A stretch of 64,000 bases of DNA, from the NCBI GenBank assembly GCA_928724745.1, contig CAKMXJ010000002.1, positions 1,116,001 through 1,180,000 of the forward strand. Reading direction: 5' to 3'. The notes under the pieces are model-generated. The model was not told the origin of the DNA, did not search any database, and was given only the letters and a program-made list of their open reading frames with translations. The translations under genes were made by a program, and so were the position numbers. The DNA is from Anthracocystis setariae (lineage: Eukaryota; Basidiomycota; Ustilaginomycetes; Ustilaginales; Ustilaginaceae). Below, one piece after another: positions 20,393-29,200 of this stretch (within the stretch, counting starts at the first letter, position 1; every line of letters begins with the position of its first letter).

Positions 20393-21666
20393 AACGTTAT
20401 CACGACCACCCAACGGCGGGACACCCGGGAGTGGCCGCGACCCTCGAACTAGTCCGTCGTCACCATTCCTGGCCGACCCTCAAGCATGATGTTACGGAGT
20501 ACGTCCGGACCTGCGGAGCCTGTAAGCGCGCTAAGGCACCCCGGCATAAGCCTTATGGACTGCTACTCCCGCTTGAGGCCCCGTCCCGGCCGTTCGGGAC
20601 CATCACCATGGACCATATCGAAGGTCTCCCGCCTTCCCGGGCCGGTGGTCTCACATTCGACTCCGTTCTCGTTGTCGTCGATCGCCTCACCAAATACTCA
20701 CTTTTCCTCCCGGCTCGGAAGTCCGATACAGCTAAAGACCTCGCCCACATGCTGTTCTCCCGTGTCTTTGCCTACTTTGGACTCCCGGACACTATCGTCT
20801 CGGACCGGGGGCGCACTTTCATATCATCCCTGTGGAAAGACATATTAACCGCCCTCGGGACCACCCCGGCTCTTTCCACAGCTTATCATCCCCAAACCGA
20901 TGGCCAAACGGAGCGGGTCAACCAAAACTTAGAAGTTTTCCTCCGTTTTTACATCAATTACCAACAAGACGACTGGGCCACCTGGTTGCCCTACGCCCAG
21001 CTTACGCTCAACAATCGGGTGTCAGCCACGACCGGGCTCCCGGCCACCCTCCCCCTGTTTGGCTTCACCCCGCGTACCCTCCCCGGTTCGCCGGCCCTCT
21101 CCCCGGGTGGTAGGCCACCCTCCGAATCTTCTTTCCACCAACTCCTTTGCCAATGCCAAGCCAACATTGACCGGGCCTCCCTGACCATGTCCGAATACGC
21201 GAACCGTTCCAGGATGGACCGGTCTTTTTCCGGGGGTGAAATGGTACTGCTCCGCACCCGGCACCTCCGACAGGACCGTCCGTCCCGGAAGTTAGGGAAC
21301 CCGCTGGCGGGACCGTTTCGCATCCTCCAAGCAATAGGCCCCCGGGCCTACAAGCTAGACCTCCCACCCGCCTGGAAAATTCACCCGGTATTTCACGTCA
21401 GTCTCCTGGAACCATACTCCCCGGATACCCGGCCCTCTGAGCACGCCCCGACGTCCCGGCGCCTGGAGGACGACCGACAAGACTTTGAAGTTGAAGGCAT
21501 CCTAGCCTCCCGGGACACGCGCCGGGGACGACAGTACCGGGTGAAATGGGTCGGTTACACCCAACCTACCTGGGAGCCAGCAGTTCATCTTGAAAACAGC
21601 CAAGAATTACTGCGGGAGTTCCATGAGCAACAACCCGGGAGCCAGGAGGACCCCCCGGGCTACTGA
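20266..21666 (+). pseudogene. Element D integrase and chromodomain, separated by a 1-nt frameshift
   Basis: Same protein as the end of B pol, read one frame off from the upstream ORF. It contains the zinc-binding HHCC region ending CGACKRAK, the D-D-E core (MDHIEGLP, VSDRGRTF, a Glu in DGQTERVNQN), and a chromodomain YRVKWVGYTQPTWEP before the stop. There is no ATG of its own at a suitable place, so expression would need frameshifting or help in trans from B-like copies. Confidence 0.85.
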
Positions 21667-21990
21667 CTCCCGGCTGCCACCGCGCAGTCCCGGATGGGCA
21701 GGCCGGCAGGTCGTCTGTCGTTCCCACGACCCCTTCCTGTAGTGACTCGCGGGCGGGGCGTGACAATCCTCCTTTGCCCGGGACACGGGGTGCACGTCGG
21801 GAACAGCTCCCCCCGACTGCCGCTTTACGTCCAGGGTTATGCCTCACCTCTCCATTCTCACCCGAAGGACAGAACACTCCTCAGTCACACACACACACAG
21901 CACTCAGGGTTCCGTTACGGACACATTTTCATTGTTATTCCCGGGGTCCTAATGACCCCGGACACACTACACGGCCGGGCTCCCGGGAGC

Positions 21991-23922
21991 CTACCGACGC
22001 CCCCTGCGAGAAGGAGTGCGGGGACGGGACTCGTACACATCCGAGTCCACCATCACCACATCCTCGTCGGAGTCCTCCCCGGACTCCCGGCTGCGGCCCT
22101 CAGCCCCAGAGGACTCCTCGTCGCGGGAGTCGTCCCGGGAGTCCTCCCGAGAGCTGCCACGGCGGCGGGGTCGGATGGGGGCCCGCATCTCCCTCACCAC
22201 CGCCTGGGCGCGGCGACGCTGGGCACGTCTCTCCGGCTTGGGGGAGGCGGGGCGAAGCCCACTCAACGGGAGGCGCTTTCCCCCGGTCTGGAAGCTCCCC
22301 GGGAGGCGTTTCCCTCCCGTCTGAGAGCCCCCAGGCAGGCGTTTCCCCCCGGTTTGGGGACGAGACCCTCCAGCCCGGGGGGGCCTTTCCCGCGTCGGGG
22401 TCCCTGGGCGCTGCCTTTTCGCGCGCGCCACCTCCGGGGTGGCCGGAGCGTATCCCGGAGGAGAGGACCTCCGGGGTCGGGACGGCCCAGCCTCAGCGCT
22501 GGGGCGGGGAGCAGCCGCCACGCGAGCAGGAACGGCGGCGGGAGCAGGGACAGGGGCAGGGGCAGCGGGAGCCCCAACCGGGGGCGGGGGAGGAGGCGGG
22601 ACGCCGAGCTCCTGGGTGATACCCCCGAAGGCATGGCTCACACCCTCCACGTAGCGGAGGATGTTCTCGTCCCGGTACGACCAGGAGAGACGTCGCTCCG
22701 CCCCCACGGCAGCGGTCCGGCGAAGGACCTGCACCAGCGCGGCGATTACTCCCGCCGCGTGGGATGCCGCCTCCCGGGCCCCGGCCATATGTTGGTCCCC
22801 CGGAGCATCGAAGGGACAAACTTGGCGCAGGGCCAAGGGAGCATCGGGGATGAGGGTGGTCTGCTTCCACCCCCGTTGACCCCGAGGAGGCCGGGAGCCC
22901 GGGACACTGCCGCCAGCACCGGACGACGTCCCAGCGGGAGACTCGGGAGCCCGGGGACGACTACCCGCCTTGGCCTGTCGACGAGTCTCGTACCGAGCAC
23001 GCGCAGGGGCGTACTCGGCCGCCAGGTAATCCGGGAGGTCTGCCGCGGAGAACGAGGTGAAGGGCATCCCGGGGTTTGGACGTTGACCCCGGGCCCGGAG
23101 GACAAGATAGGCTTCCATAAGGAAGCCGCCCTCCTGACGTCCCGTGATGTCCGGGACGCGCCCCTGCCAGTCGCAGGGATACCCCGCGGCGTGGCAACGC
23201 TCGCATGCGGCATGCTGACCGTCCCGGGGGTCCTCCGGACCCCCGACGTCCCGGTGCGCATAGCCCAGGGAGCACTGCGGGTGGGGCTTCTTTTTGCTGT
23301 TGGCGCAAGACCAACAGTGCCCGTACCCCTCAGAAGCGGGAGGGGTACCCCGTGCTCGCACCTCCCGGACCAACTCCGCCAGCCTCCCGGGATCCCCGAT
23401 TGCTACGCCAACCCCGGGAGTCGGGGCGGCCACGTTCGAGGGCCCGGGGGTGACCCCACTACGGGAGGCCACCGCGGTGCTGGCATCCTGGCCCGGGAGC
23501 CCGGGAGCCTGCTGCCCATCTTCCCGGCGCGGAGATGTGTCCTGCGCCGAGGACTCGTCCACAACCCTGGGAGCCGGGATCAATTCGGCTCCAGCTTCCC
23601 CGCCCTCCCGAGCGGGGGACTCGTCCGCGTACAGGGAGACCACGTCTCCCTCTTGGGCCACGTATCGGCCCGACTCGTCCACGACCTCCGGGGCACTCAC
23701 TCCCCGGGACTCGTCCACAACCTCCGGGGCACTAACGCCCCGGGACTCGTCCACGACCATTGCTTGTTCGGGGGCGGGGGCAGAGCCTCCCGCTACCCCG
23801 GAGTCGGAACCACCGCGCCGGGTGGAGGATCTTGTCGCTGCATTCAAACGGGAAGAACAAAAGATGTCAGCGACCAGTCCCCGCCTCGTACCTCGGATCC
23901 CGGGACCGTACTTACTACGCAT
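21991..23922 (-). CDS. Element D antisense accessory gene, zinc-cluster-like protein
   Basis: Predicted exons 23922-23916 and 23837-21991 around a 78-nt GT-AG intron (gtaagt ... gcag), giving 617 residues. The strand is opposite to the element's pol. TATATAAG lies about 80 bp upstream. Features: two copies of DESRGVSAPEVV near the N-terminus; a cysteine cluster C-x2-C-x10-C-x22-C-x2-C-x6-C at about residues 177-224 (GHCWSCANSK ... CERCHAAGYPC); a likely helix NILRYVEGVSHAFGGITQEL; a Pro/Ala-rich stretch; repeats of GGKRLPG; a basic then acidic Arg/Ser/Asp tail ending RTPSRRGRR. Codons favour G/C at third positions on this strand. The second half-cluster matches the fungal Zn2Cys6 pattern, so DNA binding is a reasonable guess; function unknown. 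Confidence 0.75.
   Translation of the reverse strand: MRSKYGPGIRGTRRGLVADIFCSSRLNAATRSSTRRGGSDSGVAGGSAPAPEQAMVVDESRGVSAPEVVDESRGVSAPEVVDESGRYVAQEGDVVSLYADESPAREGGEAGAELIPAPRVVDESSAQDTSPRREDGQQAPGLPGQDASTAVASRSGVTPGPSNVAAPTPGVGVAIGDPGRLAELVREVRARGTPPASEGYGHCWSCANSKKKPHPQCSLGYAHRDVGGPEDPRDGQHAACERCHAAGYPCDWQGRVPDITGRQEGGFLMEAYLVLRARGQRPNPGMPFTSFSAADLPDYLAAEYAPARARYETRRQAKAGSRPRAPESPAGTSSGAGGSVPGSRPPRGQRGWKQTTLIPDAPLALRQVCPFDAPGDQHMAGAREAASHAAGVIAALVQVLRRTAAVGAERRLSWSYRDENILRYVEGVSHAFGGITQELGVPPPPPPPVGAPAAPAPVPAPAAVPARVAAAPRPSAEAGPSRPRRSSPPGYAPATPEVARAKRQRPGTPTRERPPRAGGSRPQTGGKRLPGGSQTGGKRLPGSFQTGGKRLPLSGLRPASPKPERRAQRRRAQAVVREMRAPIRPRRRGSSREDSRDDSRDEESSGAEGRSRESGEDSDEDVVMVDSDVYESRPRTPSRRGRR
23683..23754 (-). 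repeat. 36-bp tandem repeat in D accessory gene (2 copies)
   Basis: Encodes DESRGVSAPEVV twice. Element B has a third copy, which accounts exactly for the 12-residue length difference between the two accessory proteins. Confidence 0.85.
23838..23915 (-). other. Predicted intron of the D accessory gene
   Basis: 78 nt, donor GTAAGT, acceptor GCAG, branch-like CGCTGAC about 30 nt before the acceptor. Same length and place in element B. Multiple of three and open, so a retained-intron product is also possible. Confidence 0.65.
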
Positions 23923-24002
23923 TGTCTTGATATCTTGTCCCGAGAGTTAGAACGTGGAAATGTGGGAGAAGGGAAGGAACCAGGAACGGGAGTGAGGCGA
24001 GT

Positions 24003-24010
24003 CTTATATA
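24003..24010 (-). promoter_or_regulatory. TATA box of the D accessory gene
   Basis: TATATAAG on the minus strand, about 80 bp upstream of the accessory start codon. The B copy has TATATAAA at the same distance. Confidence 0.65.
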
Positions 24011-24195
24011 CAGAAGAGAGGTTAGCGCTCAGCCCGCTGCGCACGCCCCACTGCGCACGCCCCGCCAGGCACACAAAGCGTCCGTTCCTGACCCCTTTAT
24101 TCGCGGAGCGGGTTACGCGTGGTGGGGCCGGGGCTCCCGCGTGGGGCCCTAAGATCCGGGAGCGGGCAGAAGGCCGCGGGGACGTCGGCCATCCC

Positions 24196-24205
24196 GGGGG
24201 GGGGG
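24196..24205 (+). other. Element D polypurine tract (G10)
   Basis: Ten G followed by TAA and then the 3' LTR; the position is right for second-strand priming. The tract is G14 in B. Confidence 0.7.
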
Positions 24206-24208
24206 TAA

Positions 24209-24558
24209 TGTTACGAACATCAGTGCCGGGCAAGAATATAGTAGTGTGACAAGCGGGAGGAGGCTTTCCCGATCCAGGTCAGGAATCGGGGTCCAGGGTG
24301 GAACTGCGGCAATCTCCGGGAGGGGCTCCCGGGGGTCACACCAAAGATCCTCCCCGCAACTAACTCACGTCAGGACGTCGATTGTATTTTAGCTTACTCA
24401 CTCTAGTAGGTGGAAATATCAGACCTTCTCCCGATCTCCCGCTCGCCCGCTCCGCTATCTTGGCAACGATCCCGGGAGCAACACCCGGTACCACGCCCCT
24501 GGCCTCGACACAGACGCACCGCCACGTTCCGAGGTTCTAAGACCCCAGGAGCTTAACA
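24209..24558 (+). repeat. Element D 3' LTR
   Basis: 350 bp, identical by eye to 16363-16712; followed by the duplication CCGTA. Confidence 0.95.
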
Positions 24559-24586
24559 CCGTATAGGAGGTCGTTGGGCGCCGCGT
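24559..24586 (-). pseudogene. 28-bp fragment of element A integrase between D and C
   Basis: The only piece of A left between two insertions. It encodes, on the minus strand, the link APNDLLYG that joins the integrase fragment at 31835 to the one ending at 16362. Confidence 0.85.
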
Positions 24587-24797
24587 TGTCGCGAGGCCGA
24601 CCAATTTGGTCCGATCGGGCTCGAATCACGTGATCAAGGTGGCCCAAGCGTCTCAGAGCCGAAAGGGCTGGCGACGAGGCTCAGTCAGCCCAAATAGCTT
24701 GGCTTGTCGTCACCCTCCTTTTGTAATGCCACCATCCATGTTCCGGACCACAGCTCCAGCCTGTTCTTTGACTAGTAACCACTTCTCGTCTTTGACA
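24587..24797 (+). repeat. Element C 5' LTR
   Basis: 211 bp, TGTCGCGAGG...TTTGACA. It differs from the 3' LTR at three sites, each a transition within a CpG of one copy. Confidence 0.92.
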
Positions 24798-24956
24798 TTG
24801 GGGGGCCAACCCGGAAACCGAAAGCGTCACACTTCTGTTCTGTTCATTATTTCTGCTCCTCGTTGCCCTTCGACTATCTCTTGAAAAAGATCCATCCGCT
24901 TTGCTGCGCTCAGTTACTCAGCTTTGAGCGTTGCTTTTTTTCCTCTTTATCTGCTT

Positions 24957-26237
24957 ATGACCATTCGTCGGTCACACCGACTTGCTGGTTTACCCCCGCT
25001 CACTTCATCACCGCCCTTGCCTCATCGACGAAACACATTGCCGCTGTCGCAGTCCGAAACCCAGCAAGTTTTGCCTTTGTCCGCTCAACAATCAAGCCCC
25101 GATCTCGAACTTGGAAAGCTCTTTTTCGACGAGTTATCTTTCGATATGACTGACTTGCCGTCAACTGCCAAGGTAGCCAATGGCGCCATTCAGCTCGCTG
25201 ACTTTACTGGTAAGCCTGGAGATGTCGATGCGAAGGTCTGGCTGAAGCATTTTCATCGCTTCTGCCTCGACCGACACATTACCAAGGCTTCGCCACTGAA
25301 GATCGAGTACTTTGAAACCTTTATGGTTGAGAGTGCCTTTACGTGGTTCAATGCTCTTACGGACGACGAAAAGTCTAGCTTCGACAAGATCTCGGCGGCG
25401 TTCCTCAAGCACTTTGGCGGCATTCTGCGCCCCGAAGAAACGTCGGCTTCGAAGTTTGAGGCCTTTTGCGCCGCCCTTCGCACCAAGAAGACCGTTGATG
25501 ATCTTCGCGATCAGGAAGCCTGGCGTAAATGGTTGACCCAGGTTCTTGCCCTTTCGGTCTCTGCTGGCACCGAGTATGTCTCGGAGGCTCACAAGGCATC
25601 ACTTTTCTGGGCCTGCTTGCCGGGCGAGCTCAAAGTCCATTTGCCCAATCTCCCGGATACAGTAGCGAAAGGCGTCGATGCTTGTCGTAGCCTTTCTCAC
25701 ATTGTTTATGAGGAGGTGATCGACAGTTACGACGCCCAGCAAGGTCTATATCATGCGACCCGCGTCGAGCTCGAGCGCATGCAGCGTACCATGTCAAGTC
25801 TCATTCGTCGTGGTGGTGCTCCTCTCACTCCTCCCGACGAGAAGCATGCTCGCTTTGAGGATCACGAAGATCGCCCTGGCTCTGGTGAAGACCATCAGCG
25901 CGATGAGGAGGCTAATCACAAGCCTCTTATTCTCAAGCACCCACCTCCGGCTCGTCAATCCCTTAATTTCCCCGACAACGCCGAGGGCCATAAGCAGTAT
26001 CAGGCTGCTCTTAAGGCTTTTGTCGAAGAGCATCCGCGCTCGACTATCTCGCCACCTGCGTATCATGCCTATCCACTGACGCCAGGAACTGCGCCCGCTG
26101 GCTCCAGTGAGTGTCATCGCTGTGGTCAACCAGGCCATATGCACAGTTTGTGCAATGCTGAGCGCCCAGTGCCGCAGGCAGAGCAAATGTACCGCCGAAA
26201 TGTCGCTGCGTCCCTGCGCCGCTCGCCGGGAAATTAG
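24957..26237 (+). CDS. Element C gag
   Basis: From the ATG at 24957 (426 residues); the ATG at 25146 (MTDLPSTAKV) is a plausible alternative start. The central region (WLKHFHRFCLDRHITKAS, AFTWFNALTDDEKSSFDKI) is a retrotransposon-type gag domain, and a canonical CCHC knuckle CHRCGQPGHMHSLC lies near the C-terminus. The stop TAG at 26235 is preceded directly by a -1 slippery heptamer. Gag should form the cytoplasmic particle that packages element RNA. Confidence 0.88.
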   Translation: MTIRRSHRLAGLPPLTSSPPLPHRRNTLPLSQSETQQVLPLSAQQSSPDLELGKLFFDELSFDMTDLPSTAKVANGAIQLADFTGKPGDVDAKVWLKHFHRFCLDRHITKASPLKIEYFETFMVESAFTWFNALTDDEKSSFDKISAAFLKHFGGILRPEETSASKFEAFCAALRTKKTVDDLRDQEAWRKWLTQVLALSVSAGTEYVSEAHKASLFWACLPGELKVHLPNLPDTVAKGVDACRSLSHIVYEEVIDSYDAQQGLYHATRVELERMQRTMSSLIRRGGAPLTPPDEKHARFEDHEDRPGSGEDHQRDEEANHKPLILKHPPPARQSLNFPDNAEGHKQYQAALKAFVEEHPRSTISPPAYHAYPLTPGTAPAGSSECHRCGQPGHMHSLCNAERPVPQAEQMYRRNVAASLRRSPGN

Positions 26238-26278
26238 CGAGGCCGGCGAGCGATGGAGGTCTTGTACCTCGTCCGGCC
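26228..26278 (+). other. -1 ribosomal frameshift signal between element C gag and pol
   Basis: Heptamer GGGAAAT at 26228-26234, in gag frame as G GGA AAT (pattern X XXY YYZ), followed at once by the gag stop TAG. After a 6-nt spacer there is a stem GGCCGGCGAG (26241-26250) paired with CTCGTCCGGCC (26268-26278, one bulged T) around a 17-nt loop. The -1 frame is open from before the heptamer through pol. Confidence 0.75.
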
Positions 26279-29200
26279 GCCAGTGCCAACGTTGACCTCC
26301 CCCTCGCAGCGAACGACCATTTGGTTGAGTCTTCGCCTGCGTTCCCTTCCTCTAATGATATCCAGCAATCTTCAACGAACATTTCTAGTAAGTCCAGTTC
26401 GTTGACATCAGTTCCAGTTTCGGTTCCAGTTTCGACTTCGTCTTGCATTTCGGATTCTGTTCCTGTTCCGTTCCCCTCCATGGGCCCAGACCACACGCAA
26501 GTGGCGGCCCGAAATCAAAGCGATGCGTCTTTGACGCCAACGTCAAGTGATTTTGTTTTGCGCACTGTCCCCGAGTCAACTTGTTCGGCCTCCTCTCCAT
26601 CCCCTTCAACGTGGTCACATGTGGCCACTCATGGTTCCGTGCTCGAAGATCCGATGTCCCTTTTTCCACCACAGACGTTGTCCGATGGGGCAACAGGGAG
26701 CGGCGACCGTTCTCACATGCCCATGCCCAGTTCAACAAGCATGCCCGCCACCAAGTCCACCTCTGAGCCCATCAATTCTCTCAATGACCAGCAATCAGCA
26801 CCGGAGATGCCTGTAGCAATTGCAGCGTCGTCCGTCATCGACACACATGCTCACCAGGACACACAAAGTCCACGCATGTTCACAGATCATGTTCAACCAA
26901 ACGCTCGTGTTCTTGCCGACATATGTTCGTCGTCTCTCCCAACCATGCCCATCGACACGTCTGAACGATCCAATCCTACGTATTCCCCTCGTCCATCTAT
27001 TGCTCGCGTTGATACTCCAGAAACTTCCATTGAAACGCCGCCCTTGCCCGAGCAGCCTATGCCCAAAGTCATAGCGCGACCAAGTTCTCCTCCTGTGCGG
27101 CATGTCAATCGCCGCAAACGTCCTAAGATCGATCTACGAGCTCTTCAGCGTCAGGCTGAATTGAGCTGTGGTCGATTCTTCCGTCTCAATGTTCGCCTTG
27201 CGTTCAACCACGAGGAAGATCATGGTTACGTAGAGGCTGGTCTGGACGAAGGAGCGACTTTGAACGCGATCGCAATGACCGTTGTTGCCGACTTGGAGAT
27301 TACACCTGAACCGTCTGACTTGCTCATGCGCATGGCGAATGGTCAGGTTGTTGAATCTGCTGGTCGTGTCACTTTATCAGTCTCGGTACGCGACATCGAA
27401 GGAAAGTACACTGATCCTGTCGATGTTGTGTTCAAGATTATGCACAGGCCATCTAAAAAGCTCATCTTGGGCCGTCCGTGGAAGGTACAGGTTGCGGCGT
27501 TGCACTTTTACGAGTTGAATGTTGTGTATATTCCTCGTTATGACGAGCAGTATCGTTTCCGTCGGTGGCATAGGATTGTTCCTTCGAACCTCATTACGAA
27601 TGAACCATTCCCCGAGACACCGATGGAAGCGATAAAACTCATTGTTGCTGCGCTGCCCAGTTATGGGATCGCGGACTTAGAAGCTTTTTGTGTTGCCGAC
27701 GCCGACGTTTCCTCTTTGGACTTCGACGCGGTGGCAACAGAATTGGTGACCTCACATGACCAGTCCGAAGATAATGCGCTCGACTTTGATGCTCTGATCA
27801 GCTCGCTCGACTTAACCAATGTGCTGGATGTTCAATATAGCTCAATTCCTGTTGAACAGGTTTCAGCCTTTGATCAGTCGGAGCTTGAACACTTGCAACG
27901 TTTGCTTCCGCTGGAGAACGAAGATCCCGACTATCTTTCCTCACGCGACACAGTCCATGCTCGCTTCCGGCCTTTCCGAGTCAGCGGCAAGGCTGATGAC
28001 GATACGGAGGCTCGAGCAGATCGCGTTGTGGCTTCTCTTCTTAAGCACTTTGGTTCTGTTGGCACCCCTGCCCAACGCCAGCATCTCGCGGATTTACTCA
28101 AGGCCAAGCATCTTGCTTTCGCTGAGACAACCGCCGAGTGCAAGCAGAACCGAATGGTGATTTGTGATCCTGTCCTGACCCATGAGCCGCCCACGACTCC
28201 AATGAAATGTCGCACACGATGTCAAGCTTTGTCTCCTCCACAGAAAGAGTTTCTTCACGACAAGGTACGAGAACTCATGGAGCACGGCTTTGTCATTAAG
28301 GTGCCCAAGAATGAAGTCAAATGGGTCTCAGAGACCAGGATCGTGCCCAAGCCTAGTGCCGAGATTGACAGTAATGTTTCTCTCGACGAACTCAAACTCC
28401 AGGCCAACGCTGCCTTGAAAGCCGCTGGTCTCGAGTACGATGAGTCTCTGCCCGAACCATCCTCGTTGTCTACCAGCCCTGCAATTGAAGCCAAGAAACG
28501 CTATCGCCTTGTTCATAATTATGCCCCAGTCAATGGCTATATGAAGGACACTGCCTACGTTCCAGGCGACATCGAGGTGAAAGCCGCGAAGTTGTCGGGT
28601 AAGGAATTCCTTTTTAAGGGCGATGGATGCGCTGGTTTTTTCATTATGCAGAACTCTAGGCTGGCGACTCTACTCTCTGTCACATACGTCGAAGATTTTG
28701 GCTTTGTCGGCTACACTGTGATGCCCTTTGGGTTTAAAGTTGGTCCGTCATTGTACTACCGCTTTATCACAACGGCATTTGGAGACATCTTCGACCGTGA
28801 CTCAGACTTTTGGATGGATGATGTCGCTTGCGGTCATCATGATTTTGGTGCATACTTTTGTTGGCTTCGCACGTTCTTGGATCGCGCCATCGATACTGGC
28901 TTCACTTTGTCCGTCGAGAAGTGCCATTTTTTGCACACCGACATTACATTTTGTGGTCAACTCGTGGGTCGCGATGGCATCAGAGCCGATCCTGCCCGCC
29001 TCAAGGCCATCTTGGATTGGCCAATTCCAAAGACAGTTCGCGAAGTTATGACGTTCCGCGGAGTATGCTCATATTTACGCTCCAAGGTTCCGGGCTTTGC
29101 GAAGATCTTTGCTCCGCTCGACATCCTCACTGTCGACGTCAGCAATTATGATGCCGAGCTGGGAGACGCATGGAGGCCTGCTCATTTTGAGGCATTTGTG

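Larger units (their letters stand above)
16363..24558 (+). mobile_element. Element D: Tf1/sushi-like chromovirus, 8.2 kb
   Basis: Two 350-bp LTRs (16363-16712, 24209-24558) that look identical, flanked by the 5-bp duplication CCGTA (16358-16362, 24559-24563) inside element A pol. It holds a gag-protease-RT-RNase H-integrase-chromodomain polyprotein on the plus strand and an opposite-strand accessory gene before the 3' LTR. Same family as element B, in opposite orientation. Identical LTRs suggest a very recent insertion, yet pol carries a 1-nt deletion relative to B. Confidence 0.95.

Noticed and set aside
21694..24249. Long plus-strand frame (851 codons) after element D pol, where an env-like third gene could sit
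   Set aside because: It is the mirror of the antisense accessory gene. Its composition (Gly/Arg/Pro/His/Leu with few aromatics) is typical of a shadow of GC3-rich coding sequence, it runs into the LTR, and it has no signal peptide, membrane segment or promoter.
23831..24250. Frameshift or nonsense as an explanation for the odd N-terminus of the accessory gene
   Set aside because: Splice sites at identical positions in both copies, both joining in frame, explain it better.
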